A DNA stretch of 64,000 nt. It comes from Candidatus Binataceae bacterium. GTDB taxonomy: Bacteria > Desulfobacterota > Binatia > Binatales > Binataceae. Below the pieces are notes generated by a model. That model worked only from the letters and a program-made list of their open reading frames with translations, was not told the origin of the DNA and did not search any database. The translations under genes were made by a program, and so were the position numbers. The stretch spans positions 1 through 64,000 of the forward strand of contig DASXMJ010000051.1 in the NCBI GenBank assembly GCA_036495685.1, given 5' to 3'. Shown here one piece after another: positions 44,253 to 54,078 of the stretch; within the stretch, counting starts at the first letter, position 1; every line of letters starts with the position of its first letter.

Positions 44253-45575
44253 ATGAGTGGAGTGGGCAAGGCGGTGGGACGGATAATGGTGGCGAGCACG
44301 ACCGTCGTGCTGTGCGCACTCGGTGCCACCTCGTCGGCCCCGACCCCAGCGGTAGCGCTCGCCTTCGCCCGTGTCGAGCAACACGGCGGCGCGGTCGAGC
44401 TCCACTTTGGCTTCCGTGGGCCGGCGCCAAGCTGGAGCCTGCGCACGCATCACAGCGAATTAATACTCGACCTTTCCGCCACCACCACGGAATTGCCTCC
44501 CCGCCCGCTGTTCGGTCAGGAAGTCGCACCGATCACGACCGTGCGCATCCGCGACATCGGAAGCGGGCAGGCCCAGATCGCGATCGACGTGGAGGGGAAA
44601 ACCGACTATGCAATCGCGCGCTTGCAGCGCGAAATCGTGCTGAGGTTCGCCGCGGCCGGAACAATACCCAATCTCGCGGCTCCCATCCTGGTGCGCAACG
44701 ATAACGATCGTTCCGCGCCTCCCCCGACCACCCAACCGCACGCCCCTGAGCTCCAACCAGCGGCCCAGAAAGTCGCATCCGCCTTGCCCTCGCAAGAAAA
44801 GCGACCGATCTCTGCGCCCACCAGGCCGCAAGGCCAGCTCGCCCTGGCGACCGAGGGTAGCGGGACCGCGATTGAATATCCGCTGGTAATGATCGATCCG
44901 GGGCACGGCGGGTATGACCCCGGCACCAGTTCCGCGTCGGGGGTCCAGGAAAAGGATCTCGCGCTGGCGATTGCAAGGCGGCTTGAGCACGCGCTTTCCG
45001 AGCGCGGGTTGCGGGCGGAGATGACAAGAACGAACGACGTCTTCGTGCCGCTTCCGGAGCGCACCGCAATTGCCAATCGTGCAGGCGCCGATCTATTCGT
45101 CTCGATTCACCTGAATTGGAGCCCCAACACGATGACCAGCGGCATCGAGGTCTACTACCTGAACAACACCACCGATCGGGCGACCATTCGTCTCGCGCGG
45201 ATGGAAAACGCAGGTGCGCCGGCCACCTATGGCGCCGGCACCGGACCCAACCTAAACTACATCCTGACCGACCTGCGTCAGCAGTATAAGGCCAACGAGG
45301 CGGCCTCATTGGCGCGCATGGTCGATGCGCAGGCGGTCGCAACCCTCGACGCGGGACTGGGAACCAACGTGAATGCGCTCGGCGCCAAGATGGGACCGTT
45401 TTACGTGCTGGTAGGCGCCCATATGCCGGCAGTGCTAGTCGAAACCGGATTCCTTTCAAACCTCGGCGAGGCGCAACGCCTCGAATCGGCCTCTTACCAG
45501 GAAGTACTCGCCGACGGTATCGCTACCGCGATCACTCACTACTTCAATGCCGACGTCGCGGTAGGCAACTTGTGA
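44253..45575 (+). CDS. N-acetylmuramoyl-L-alanine amidase with AMIN domain
   Basis: This 440-residue periplasmic AmiC-like enzyme cleaves the amide bond between MurNAc and the stem peptide for daughter-cell separation. An N-terminal hydrophobic segment (about 8-35) acts as signal peptide, an AMIN domain (about 38-150) targets the envelope, a Pro/Ala/Gln-rich linker follows, and the zinc Amidase_3 domain (about 210-435) carries MIDPGHGGYDPGT, FVSIHLNW and VETGFLSN with the catalytic Glu. It begins 21 bases after mutS and overlaps glnD by 4 bases. Confidence 0.93.
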   Translation: MSGVGKAVGRIMVASTTVVLCALGATSSAPTPAVALAFARVEQHGGAVELHFGFRGPAPSWSLRTHHSELILDLSATTTELPPRPLFGQEVAPITTVRIRDIGSGQAQIAIDVEGKTDYAIARLQREIVLRFAAAGTIPNLAAPILVRNDNDRSAPPPTTQPHAPELQPAAQKVASALPSQEKRPISAPTRPQGQLALATEGSGTAIEYPLVMIDPGHGGYDPGTSSASGVQEKDLALAIARRLEHALSERGLRAEMTRTNDVFVPLPERTAIANRAGADLFVSIHLNWSPNTMTSGIEVYYLNNTTDRATIRLARMENAGAPATYGAGTGPNLNYILTDLRQQYKANEAASLARMVDAQAVATLDAGLGTNVNALGAKMGPFYVLVGAHMPAVLVETGFLSNLGEAQRLESASYQEVLADGIATAITHYFNADVAVGNL

Positions 45576-48319
45576 GCGCGAGCACCCCTTCCCTGTCCCC
45601 CGAGTCAGCCTCGGCTCTCAATCGCCTCCGTGGCGAGGATGCGCTGGTTCAGGCATTTGAAGCCATCCGAACTCCCGGAGCGACCGCGCGTCTGTACCTG
45701 GAAGCGGTCCGCGAGGAGCTTAGGCAGCTCCACATGGGTGGTGCCTCCGGTTCCGAGATCGTCCGCCTGTACACTGCATCGGTCGACGATCTGCTGCGCG
45801 CACTGTTCCGTTACGCCGATGCCGAGTATAGTCGCCGCTTTCCCAAGCTTAATCAGCGCATCACCATCGTGGCGCGCGGCGGTTACGGCCGCGCCGAATT
45901 GAATCCCCAATCCGATATCGACCTACTCTTTTTGCATGACTACAAACGCGGTCCGTATGCAGAGGTGGTCACCGAACTTATCCTGCATGCGCTCTGGGAC
46001 GCGCGCTTGACCGTGGGACACGGCCTGCGCACGGCGCGTGAATGCGTCCGCCTGGCCAACGAGGATCTCAAGGAGAAGACCGCGCTGATAGATGCGCGGT
46101 TCCTGGGTGGGGACGAAAAGCTCTACACCGAGCTCGACAAACTGATGGTGGCCGAGGTTCTTAACCGCAACCAGCAGAAATTCTTCAAGGCCAAGCTCGA
46201 GGAAAGCCGCGAGCGACATGCCCACTTTGGCGACTCGATTTATCTGCTCGAACCTCAGCTCAAGGAGGGTGAAGGCGGTCTCCGCGATCTGCACACCGCC
46301 ATGTGGCTGGCGGCCGTGAAATACAAGGTTCACTCGCTGGGCGAGCTGGTCCAGAAGGCAGTCATCACCGACCAGGAGGTGACCGAAGTCCGCGCGGCGC
46401 GCGATTTTCTCTGGCGGGTTCGCAACTCGCTGCACTTTCTCACTGGACGACACTTCGACCAGCTCACCTTCGAGATGCAGGAACGAATCGAGTCACTCAT
46501 GGGCTTGAAGCCGGTCGAGGGTCAACCGGCGGGATCCGCCCTGATGAAGACCTACTATCAGCACGCCACCACCATCTATCAGTTCGCGGAAGGGCTGATC
46601 GCGCGGGTCGTCGAAGGACCACCGAGCGGTCGGTTTTTCCGGCGCTCTCCGCTGCGGCAGATCCGTCCCGGGGTAGTGATTCAGCAGAACCTGCTGACCA
46701 TCGGCGATCCCGAGCTGTTCGACCGCGATCCGCTCAACCTGATCGCCATCTATGCCGATTACCAGGCGCAAGGCGTCAAGTTGTCGGGCAGCGCCTATCA
46801 GCTGGTGCGCGACAAACTGGGCCTGATCGACGAGGCCGCGCGCAATAGTCCCGCCACCGGCGCTGCGCTGATGAAGATCCTCGCCGGGCGCGAGCGCGTC
46901 GCCGATACGCTCGAGGCTATGCATCGCTCCGGGGTGCTCGGTGCGATCATTCCCGAGTTCGGAAATTTATACGCGCGGGTACTCCACGATCTGTATCACA
47001 TCTATACGGTGGACCGTCACTCGCTAGTCGCGGTGCGCGAGCTCGAGCGCTTGCGAACCGGCGAATTTAAGGTTGCGACCCCGCTCCTGACCGAAGTGGC
47101 GCGCCAACTCGACTGTCTGCCGCTGGTGTTCCTGGCCCTCCTGCTCCACGACATCGGCAAGGGCCATGGTCACGACCATCACGAGCGCGGCGCAACGCTA
47201 ACCGCGGACGTGTCGCGCCGCCTGGGTCTCGACCCCGAAGAGATCGACCTGGTGGTGTTCCTGGTCCGCAACCATCTGATGATGTCACAGGTTGCGCAAA
47301 AGGGTGACATCGACGACGAGCGCACGGTCGATGATTTTGCGCGGACCGTGGGTTCGATCGATCGGCTGAAGGCGCTCTATCTGCTGACCTATGCGGACAT
47401 GCGCGCGGTCGCACCCAATGTCTACAACAACTGGCGCGACATGCTGCTCAGCGATCTGTACATGCGCGCGCTGAAATTGATGGAACAGGGCAATCGCGAG
47501 GCGGTCGACCCCGCGCGCCGCCTGACTACGGTCAAGAGCACCGTCCGCGAGCAGCTTACTCCGACCGGCGCGCCACAGGCGGAAATCGAAGCGTTTCTCG
47601 CCGAGATGCCGGAGCGCTACTTCTTCACGGTCCCGGAATCCGACATCGTGATGCATTTCGATCTCACGCGCGCGCTCGGAGATCACCCGCTGGTTGCGCG
47701 CATTCGTCATTTTCCGGACCTGGAGTTCAGCGAATTCACGGTCGTCACGCCCGACCAGCCGGGCCTCTTTTCCATGATCGCGGGCGTGCTTACCGCCAAC
47801 AACCTCAACATCCTGTCAGCGCGGATCACGACCCGCGCCTCGGGAGTCGCGCTCGATGTGTTCCGTGTATCGCACCTGATGGGCGCCGGCGCGATGGCGA
47901 TGGAGGAAGATCGCTGGGACCGCGTCCAGCGCGACCTGGAACAGGTGATCATGCGCCAGCAGGAGATCGGCGCGCTGGTCGCGTCGGCCCACCACGTCCG
48001 CACCGCCAAGAGCAAGTTCGTGCGTCGCGTGCGGACCGAGGTCACCGTCGACAACCGCACCTCCGAACAATTCACGGTGGTCGATGTGTTCACGCAAGAT
48101 CGGGTCGGCCTGCTATTCACGATCACGCACACGCTGTTCAAGCTCGGCTTTCTGATTCACCTGGCGCGGATTTCGACCAACGCCGACCAAGCCCTCGACG
48201 TGTTTTACATCAGCGACCGCAACGGCGAAAAAGTTACCGACCTGGCGCGGTTGCGGGAGTTGCGCGACACGCTGCTGGAAAAACTGGAGCAGCATCCTGC
48301 CGAAGGTAGCATCGCTTGA
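45572..48319 (+). CDS. glnD: [Protein-PII] uridylyltransferase/uridylyl-removing enzyme
   Basis: GlnD adds or removes UMP on PII signal proteins in response to glutamine, controlling nitrogen assimilation. The 915-residue product has the nucleotidyltransferase motif GGYGRAELNPQSDIDLLFLH, an HD domain (LHDIGKGHGHDHHERGA), and two C-terminal ACT domains (VVTPDQPGLFSMIAGVLT and VFTQDRVGLLFTITHTLF). It starts with GTG in a GTGA overlap with the amidase gene and ends in a TTGA overlap with the recombinase gene. No glnB or glnA is in the window. Confidence 0.95.
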   Translation: MSASTPSLSPESASALNRLRGEDALVQAFEAIRTPGATARLYLEAVREELRQLHMGGASGSEIVRLYTASVDDLLRALFRYADAEYSRRFPKLNQRITIVARGGYGRAELNPQSDIDLLFLHDYKRGPYAEVVTELILHALWDARLTVGHGLRTARECVRLANEDLKEKTALIDARFLGGDEKLYTELDKLMVAEVLNRNQQKFFKAKLEESRERHAHFGDSIYLLEPQLKEGEGGLRDLHTAMWLAAVKYKVHSLGELVQKAVITDQEVTEVRAARDFLWRVRNSLHFLTGRHFDQLTFEMQERIESLMGLKPVEGQPAGSALMKTYYQHATTIYQFAEGLIARVVEGPPSGRFFRRSPLRQIRPGVVIQQNLLTIGDPELFDRDPLNLIAIYADYQAQGVKLSGSAYQLVRDKLGLIDEAARNSPATGAALMKILAGRERVADTLEAMHRSGVLGAIIPEFGNLYARVLHDLYHIYTVDRHSLVAVRELERLRTGEFKVATPLLTEVARQLDCLPLVFLALLLHDIGKGHGHDHHERGATLTADVSRRLGLDPEEIDLVVFLVRNHLMMSQVAQKGDIDDERTVDDFARTVGSIDRLKALYLLTYADMRAVAPNVYNNWRDMLLSDLYMRALKLMEQGNREAVDPARRLTTVKSTVREQLTPTGAPQAEIEAFLAEMPERYFFTVPESDIVMHFDLTRALGDHPLVARIRHFPDLEFSEFTVVTPDQPGLFSMIAGVLTANNLNILSARITTRASGVALDVFRVSHLMGAGAMAMEEDRWDRVQRDLEQVIMRQQEIGALVASAHHVRTAKSKFVRRVRTEVTVDNRTSEQFTVVDVFTQDRVGLLFTITHTLFKLGFLIHLARISTNADQALDVFYISDRNGEKVTDLARLRELRDTLLEKLEQHPAEGSIA

Positions 48320-49296
48320 GCACGCGCAGGACCCCGCAAACCAACTGGGACGCGCTCATCGACGCCCACCTGGTGCGGCTGCGCGTGGAGCGCGGGCTCA
48401 GCGCCCACTCGCTCGAGGCATACTCGCGCGACTTGCGAAGCCTTCAGGAGTTCTGCCGAGTGCACGGGATCGAGCCGCCCCAGTTCGACGGTGGCGTCCT
48501 CACGCGATACCTGGAATCGCTGGCCGACCGGGGCTTTGCGCCGACCAGTCAGCGGCGCCATCTCTCGGCGGTACGCGGACTCGCGCGCGAGATGGTCGAT
48601 CGCGGCGTAATCACCCGTGACCCGCTCCTGTCAGGAAAGCTAACCACCTTGAGCCGCAAGCTGCCGCGGACCCTGTCGCGCCGCGACATCGAGACGCTAC
48701 TCGAGACGATCGATACCTCGATGATCCGCGGCCTCCGTGACCGCGCGATGCTGGAGCTCGCCTACAGTTCGGGCCTGCGCGTGTCGGAACTGGTCGGGGT
48801 GCAGGTGCCCCACGTCAATTTGCGTGCCGGACTGGTGATCGTCCCCGGCAAGGGCGGCAAGGAACGAATGGTTCCCCTGGGCCGGTCTGCGGCAGACGCA
48901 ATCGCCGAATACCTCAAGCGTCGCGAGGAGGAGTTGCGTTGCGCCACAACCAACAACAGCCCCCGCGACTCGCTGAAGCCAGCTCGCAGGACCAAAGCGC
49001 TGTTCATCACCCGCCTGGGCGGGCCGATGACGCGACAGGGATTCTTCAAGGCGCTCAAAGCGTGGGCAGCCACCGACCGCAGGCTCAGCTGGATGAGCCC
49101 GCACACACTGCGCCATTCATTTGCGACCCACCTGCTTGAAGGCGGCGCCGACCTGCGCGCGGTGCAGGAGATGCTCGGCCACAGCGATATCTCGACCACA
49201 CAGATCTACACACACCTGTCCAGGAGCCACCTGCGCAAGGTTCACCGCACCTATCACCCCCGCGCGACCCGCGCGACCGCCATGGACGCCGACTGA
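48316..49296 (+). CDS. Tyrosine recombinase XerC/XerD
   Basis: Xer recombinases resolve chromosome dimers at dif. The 326-residue protein has an N-terminal SAM-like core-binding domain (about 10-100) and a catalytic domain with Arg155 (GLRVSEL), a Lys in [13 protein letters not shown], His263/Arg266 ([17 protein letters not shown]), His289 (LGHSDI) and the nucleophile Tyr298 (TTQIYTHLS). A basic insertion lies at about 205-228. It starts with TTG, overlapping glnD by 4 bases. XerC and XerD cannot be told apart here; the scpAB neighbours support a chromosome-segregation role. Confidence 0.92.
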   Translation: MSTRRTPQTNWDALIDAHLVRLRVERGLSAHSLEAYSRDLRSLQEFCRVHGIEPPQFDGGVLTRYLESLADRGFAPTSQRRHLSAVRGLAREMVDRGVITRDPLLSGKLTTLSRKLPRTLSRRDIETLLETIDTSMIRGLRDRAMLELAYSSGLRVSELVGVQVPHVNLRAGLVIVPGKGGKERMVPLGRSAADAIAEYLKRREEELRCATTNNSPRDSLKPARRTKALFITRLGGPMTRQGFFKALKAWAATDRRLSWMSPHTLRHSFATHLLEGGADLRAVQEMLGHSDISTTQIYTHLSRSHLRKVHRTYHPRATRATAMDAD

Positions 49297-49298
49297 AA

Positions 49299-49946
49299 TT
49301 GGAAAAGCTTGCTGACTTCATTCCCTCCCTGCTCATCGCCGCGTTGCCGATCCTGTTCGCGATCATCGCGCACGAGGTGATGCACGGGGTTATCGCGCTG
49401 CGACTGGGCGACGACACCGCGCTTCGCGCCGGACGCCTGACTCTGAACCCAATTTCACATATCGATCCCTTCGGCACGATCGTCCTGCCGGTCATCCTGA
49501 TGTTTCTGCATCTTCCTGTGTTTGGTTATGCGAAACCGGTCCCGGTCAATTTTTCGCGACTGAGAAGTGGACGAACCGGAATGATGGAGGTGGCCGCGGC
49601 CGGACCGCTGACTAATTTCGCCCTGGCCATTGCGAGCGCGCTCGCGCTGCGCGGCATCTTGCGGTTTGCCGGTGGGCCGTGGCAGGCGCCAATCGTGGTG
49701 CCGCTGGCCTACATGATGAAGTACTCGGTCCTGGTCAACATCGCTCTGGGGGTATTCAACCTGTTTCCGCTCCTTCCGCTCGACGGCGGACGAGTGCTCA
49801 CCGGCCTGCTTCCCCTGCCCGCCGCCCGCGCCTTCGCCCGGACGGAACCCTATGGATTTCTGATCCTGCTGGTGCTGCTATATACGGACTCGGTGGAAGC
49901 CGTGATCAACCCGATCATCAATACGCTGGCCCGGATGCTGCTATGA
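49299..49946 (+). CDS. Site-2 protease family (M50) membrane metalloprotease
   Basis: The 215-residue polytopic protein has the zinc motif HEVMH in [17 protein letters not shown] (about 22-38) and the second metal motif [17 protein letters not shown] (about 151-167), the hallmarks of the compact YdiL/SpoIVFB-like M50 group. Such enzymes cut substrates within the membrane, but many short members have unknown targets. The start is TTG two bases after the recombinase gene's stop codon. It overlaps scpA by 4 bases (ATGA). Confidence 0.88.
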   Translation: MEKLADFIPSLLIAALPILFAIIAHEVMHGVIALRLGDDTALRAGRLTLNPISHIDPFGTIVLPVILMFLHLPVFGYAKPVPVNFSRLRSGRTGMMEVAAAGPLTNFALAIASALALRGILRFAGGPWQAPIVVPLAYMMKYSVLVNIALGVFNLFPLLPLDGGRVLTGLLPLPAARAFARTEPYGFLILLVLLYTDSVEAVINPIINTLARMLL

Positions 49947-50704
49947 GCGAGACGCAACCCCGGCCCGAAGCTGAAGCGACCCCGCGCTTCAAGCTGCCTA
50001 TCTACGAAGGCCCGCTCGACCTTCTGCTGCACCTGCTGAAGCGGGCGGAACTCGATCCCCACGAGGTAACCGCGCGCATCATCACCGAACAATACCTCGC
50101 CCATCTGGAATTGCTCGATCAATTGAACCTCGATGTCGCCGGCGAGTACCTGGTGATGGCCGCGACGCTGCTGCTGATCAAGTCGTTCTCACTTCTGCCC
50201 CATCCCGAGCTGGCGGATACCGAGGACGCCGAGGGACTCAAGCGCGATCTGGTCGAACGGCTTCTGGAATATCAACGCTATCGCGAAGCCGGAGAGAAAC
50301 TCGGCGGTCGCGCGATCCTGGGTCGCGATGTTTTTGCGGCGCCGGGCGAGCCGGCATCCGAAGCTGATGGCAACCCACCGCGCCTCACCGTGGCGCTGTT
50401 CGACCTGGTCGAGGCCATGGGTGCGGTTCTAAAGCGCCTCGCCGACAAGACCCCGCGCGGTATCACATTGCGCGACATCCCGATTGCCGAGTGCATCCCA
50501 ACCATCCTGACCCGCTTGGAACAACACGCGCGCGTCGAATTTACCGAGTTGTTTGAGGACTTACGCGATCGCCCGCGCATCATCGCCACGTTCATGGCGT
50601 TGCTCGAACTGATGCGCCGCGGCGAAGTTGGCGCGTGGCAGGAAGTTCGCTTCGGCCCGATCATGCTGGAACGTCGCGTTCAACAAGTCGGGCAAGCCAC
50701 ATGA
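49943..50704 (+). CDS. scpA: Segregation and condensation protein A
   Basis: ScpA is the kleisin that bridges SMC heads in the SMC-ScpAB condensin. The ATG at 49943 ([20 protein letters not shown]) gives 253 residues; the same frame is open further upstream but only as a shadow of the protease gene. YEGPLDLLLHLLKRAELDPHE and LNLDVAGEYLVMAATLLLIKS are typical of the N-terminal SMC-neck-binding part, and the C-terminal winged helix holds TFMALLELMRRGEV. It overlaps the M50 gene by 4 bases. Confidence 0.95.
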   Translation: MSETQPRPEAEATPRFKLPIYEGPLDLLLHLLKRAELDPHEVTARIITEQYLAHLELLDQLNLDVAGEYLVMAATLLLIKSFSLLPHPELADTEDAEGLKRDLVERLLEYQRYREAGEKLGGRAILGRDVFAAPGEPASEADGNPPRLTVALFDLVEAMGAVLKRLADKTPRGITLRDIPIAECIPTILTRLEQHARVEFTELFEDLRDRPRIIATFMALLELMRRGEVGAWQEVRFGPIMLERRVQQVGQAT

Positions 50705-50842
50705 TTCGCTCCTCCCGAAACGAGTCGTGTCCCCGGGGCGGTCTCCAGCCTCTCCATTGCAGAGCGGGTGTCCGGGAGGGGATTTTCGGCGCGCAAGCTC
50801 GGTGCAGGGTTAGGGTACCGGGCGAGTTTTAAAGGAACACCG

Positions 50843-51520
50843 GTGGAAGAGGAACGCCTCAAATCGATTCTCGAAAGTCTTCTATTCGCTGCCGGCGAGC
50901 CGGTTTCCCTGGCGCGCCTGCAGGCTGCGCTCGACGATCCGCCCCGTGGCGAAATCCAGCAGGCGCTCACCGCGATGAGCGCTGAGTACGCTGCGCAAAA
51001 TCGCGGCCTCAGGCTCGAGGAAGTCGCGGGTGGCTACCAACTGCGCACCTTGAAGGAACACGCCCCCTACGTTCGCAAGCTGCTCGCCGCGAGGCCGCCG
51101 CGCCTCAGCCGGCCTTTGCTGGAGACCGTCGCGATCATCGCCTACCGCCAACCGATAACGCGTCCCGAACTGGAACACCTCCGCGGCGTCGATTCCGGTG
51201 GGGTACTCGAAACTCTGCTGGAGCGACGCCTGATCAAGATAGCCGGTCGTAAGGAAGCGCCGGGAAGGCCCATCATCTACGCAACGACGCCGGAATTTCT
51301 GGAGACCTTCGGACTTAAAGACCTCGAGGGCCTGCCCGACCTGAAGGAATTCCAGGAAATCCACCGCGCTGTCGAACAGGCTGAGGCAGGTCCGGTAGAA
51401 AGCATCGAGACCCATCCCCCGGACGCGGAGCAGCCGGCAGAATGTGCGAATCCTCCAAGCAACCTCGATCTCGAAACCAGCGAAGCACTTCCCGTTCAAA
51501 AACCCGACCCGGGGAAATAG
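50843..51520 (+). CDS. scpB: Segregation and condensation protein B
   Basis: ScpB dimerises and binds ScpA in the condensin complex. I chose the GTG at 50843 (VEEERLKSILESLLFAAGEP) because AAAGGA lies 6 bases upstream and the protein then starts at the usual family position, with 225 residues. A start at 50768 would add 25 residues. Two winged-helix domains include LLFAAGEPVSLARL and RPLLETVAIIAYRQPITRPELEHLRGVDSGGVL. The C-terminal 45 residues are acidic and unstructured. It converges on dnaB. Confidence 0.94.
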   Translation: MEEERLKSILESLLFAAGEPVSLARLQAALDDPPRGEIQQALTAMSAEYAAQNRGLRLEEVAGGYQLRTLKEHAPYVRKLLAARPPRLSRPLLETVAIIAYRQPITRPELEHLRGVDSGGVLETLLERRLIKIAGRKEAPGRPIIYATTPEFLETFGLKDLEGLPDLKEFQEIHRAVEQAEAGPVESIETHPPDAEQPAECANPPSNLDLETSEALPVQKPDPGK

Positions 51521-51655
51521 TGAGAGCTGTCCTGGTGGAGCACGATGGCGGAGTGGGTCGCGTCGTCTCACGCGCATGCGATGAGATTGGGCTTGGGGCA
51601 GAATGATGCGTGCCAATCCGGCCGGGCGACAACCCCGGTCTGGGACCTTGCGATA

Positions 51656-53035
51656 CTACCCGCCGGTATCCTCGAACGCTCCCACGTCGGGCGTGTAGTT
51701 CTCAAATCTTGTGTACTGGCTTAGGTAGGTCAGCTTGGCGGTGTCGGTGGGACCGTTACGCTGCTTGGCCACGATAACTTCGGCAACGCCCGGCTCTTTG
51801 GTGTCACGATGGTACATCTCGTCGCGATAGATAAAGCCGATTACGTCGGCGTCCTGCTCGATGGCGCCCGATTCGCGCAGGTCGGCGAGCAGGGGTCGAC
51901 GGTCGGGTCGCGTCTCGACCTGCCGGTTTAGCTGCGAAAGCGCGAGCACCGGCACTCCCAACTCCTTGGCAAGCGCCTTGAACGATCGCGAGATTTCCGA
52001 GATTTCCTTCTCGCGCGATTCGCCCGGCCGTGACGCGCGCATCAACTGCAGGTAGTCCACCACGATGAGTCCGAGATTACACGATCGGTCGCGCTTGAGC
52101 CGGCGGCACTTGGCCTTGAGTTGAATCGGCGTGATGTCGGTCGAATCATCGATGAGGATGGTGGCCTGGCTTAGGCGGTCGGCAGCGCTTATCAGCTTCG
52201 GAAAATCGTCGTGCTTTAGGTAGCCGGTCCGGACCTTGGCGCTGTCCACCCGCGCGTCGGCGCACAGCATGCGCAAGGAGAGCTGCTCCTTGGCCATTTC
52301 GAGGGAAAAGAAGGCGACTCCGACCGGCGGATCTGCATACATGGCCGCGTGCGCGGCGATGTTCAGGGCCATCGCGGTTTTCCCCATCGACGGTCGTGCG
52401 GCGAGAATAATCAGCTCCGATGGTTGCAACCCCGCGGTTATCCGATCTAGGTCGATGAAGCCGGTCGGCACCCCCGTGACCAGTTCCTTGCGCTCGTACA
52501 ACCGCTCGATCAGTGCGATCGACATCGGGGTGATTTCTTTCATCGAGTGAAACGAGGGCCGGATTCGCCGTTCCGCAATTTCAAAAACACGATGCTCGGC
52601 CTCGTCCAGGTACTCGTCGACGTTGGGCGGGCCCTCGTACGCGCCGGCCGCGATTTCTGTGGAGACCGATGCCAGGCTGCGCAGGATGGCTTTCTCGCGC
52701 ACCATTCTCGCGTAGTAGGTGATGTTGGAGGCGGTCGGAACGATGGAGGCTAGCTCGGCGATGTAGGTAGGACCACCGATCGATTCCAGCTTGCCGTTTT
52801 TCTTAAGCCAGTCTTTCAGCGTGATCGCGTCGACCGGCGACGGCAGATCCGTGAGTTCGATCATCGCGCGATAAATTTCGCGGTGTGAGTCGCGGTAGAA
52901 ATCCTCGGGAATCAGAATCTCGAGCGCGTGGTTGATCGCTTCGTTGTCGAGCAGGATCGCTCCGAGCACACACTGCTCCGCTTCGAGATTTTGAGGGGGA
53001 ACGCGCCTTAGAATGTCGTCCGCAACAGCCGCCAC
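51656..53035 (-). CDS. dnaB: Replicative DNA helicase
   Basis: DnaB is the hexameric helicase at the replication fork. The 459-residue protein has the N-terminal DnaB domain (PPQNLEAEQCVLGAILLDNEA) and the RecA-like motor with Walker A ARPSMGKTAMALN (about 218-230), FFSLEMAKEQL, and VVDYLQLM (Walker B). The later ALAKELGVPVLALSQLNRQVE and DLRESGAIEQDADV are diagnostic. The start is GTG with GGAAGG upstream. No intein is seen. Confidence 0.96.
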   Translation of the reverse strand: MAAVADDILRRVPPQNLEAEQCVLGAILLDNEAINHALEILIPEDFYRDSHREIYRAMIELTDLPSPVDAITLKDWLKKNGKLESIGGPTYIAELASIVPTASNITYYARMVREKAILRSLASVSTEIAAGAYEGPPNVDEYLDEAEHRVFEIAERRIRPSFHSMKEITPMSIALIERLYERKELVTGVPTGFIDLDRITAGLQPSELIILAARPSMGKTAMALNIAAHAAMYADPPVGVAFFSLEMAKEQLSLRMLCADARVDSAKVRTGYLKHDDFPKLISAADRLSQATILIDDSTDITPIQLKAKCRRLKRDRSCNLGLIVVDYLQLMRASRPGESREKEISEISRSFKALAKELGVPVLALSQLNRQVETRPDRRPLLADLRESGAIEQDADVIGFIYRDEMYHRDTKEPGVAEVIVAKQRNGPTDTAKLTYLSQYTRFENYTPDVGAFEDTGG

Positions 53036-53155
53036 CGTACCACCACCTTCCGGACCCGCACGTCGATTTCAGAAGGTCGGGATTATTCGCAAACCACGGG
53101 TCGCCTTCAAGAGTCTTTTATCAATTGACATCTTATCCCAACCGTTTTGAACAGG

Positions 53156-53164
53156 ATATCCACA
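53156..53164 (+). promoter_or_regulatory. DnaA-box-like 9-mer upstream of dnaB
   Basis: ATATCCACA differs from the DnaA box TTATCCACA at one position. It is a single site in the 131-base gap between the dnaB and rhomboid genes, so it may be chance or a DnaA-linked control site. Confidence 0.2.
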
Positions 53165-53166
53165 GG

Positions 53167-53883
53167 TCATCGAACCCGCCGACGAGACGGTTCTCTCCGT
53201 GCCAGCAGTGGTCCGAGCGCGATGCCGAACAGGAATCCACCGATATGCGCCCACCAGGCAACCCCTCCCGCAGGAGCCCCCTGTGACCCGCCCATCAGGC
53301 CCGCGTAGAGTTGCACCGCGAACCAAAGCAGCAGGTAGATGACCGCGGGAACCTCGATCACCTGAATAAAAATGAACACCGGCAGGATGGTTGTGATACG
53401 GCCACGCGGATAGAAGATGAAATAGGCGCCCAATACCCCCGCGATCGCCCCCGATGCGCCGATAACTGGAATCTCCGATTGGGGGGCGATCGAAATGGTC
53501 GCCACCGCGGCGGCAATTCCGGCCGCGAGGTAGAAACCCAAAAATCGTAGGCTTCCCAGGCGCCATTCGACGCCGGCCCCAAAAATGAACAGGTAGAGCA
53601 TATTGCCTGCGACGTGCAGAACTCCGCCGTGCACAAACATGGAGGTGACGAGCGTCAGCATGGGTCGCAGGCCCGCGCTCGGTGCGTCCGGCCCCGCTCC
53701 CCAGTGAAATACATCGAGCGACGCGCCGACCTGGGCGGGAATCATCGCATAGCGCCGCACAAAACCTTCGACTTGCCCACCGAGCGAGAATTCGTAGGCA
53801 AACACCGCCAGGTTCGCGAGAATTAGCAGCGTGTTGATCGGCGTGAAGCGGCGTTTCGTCGAGCTGTCACGCAGAGGGATCAT
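53167..53883 (-). CDS. Rhomboid family intramembrane serine protease
   Basis: The 238-residue six- or seven-helix protease has the oxyanion Asn94 in HVAGNMLYLFIFG, the catalytic Ser144 in GASGAIAGVLGAY and His213 in WWAHIGGFLFG. The loop with EWRLGSLRFLGFYL is the usual L1-adjacent segment. Such proteases release membrane-tethered proteins; the target is unknown. It begins IPLRDSSTKRRFTPINTLL, common for this bacterial group, and is the gene directly upstream of dnaB on the same strand. Confidence 0.93.
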   Translation of the reverse strand: MIPLRDSSTKRRFTPINTLLILANLAVFAYEFSLGGQVEGFVRRYAMIPAQVGASLDVFHWGAGPDAPSAGLRPMLTLVTSMFVHGGVLHVAGNMLYLFIFGAGVEWRLGSLRFLGFYLAAGIAAAVATISIAPQSEIPVIGASGAIAGVLGAYFIFYPRGRITTILPVFIFIQVIEVPAVIYLLLWFAVQLYAGLMGGSQGAPAGGVAWWAHIGGFLFGIALGPLLARREPSRRRVR

Positions 53884-54078
53884 CCACCAGCACCCATCGC
53901 AGCACCGCGCCGTATGCTAGCGGTTAGTGATAGCGATGCGCGAGACGTGCGCTTGAGCAGCGGCAACTTGTATGCGAGATAGGAAGACGGCCTCACGTCG
54001 TGGGGCTTACCTGCGCATCCGGCGCATTGGCCGCCGGCAATCGTGCGCGGTACGGGCAATCATTCAGGAGGTATTGCG

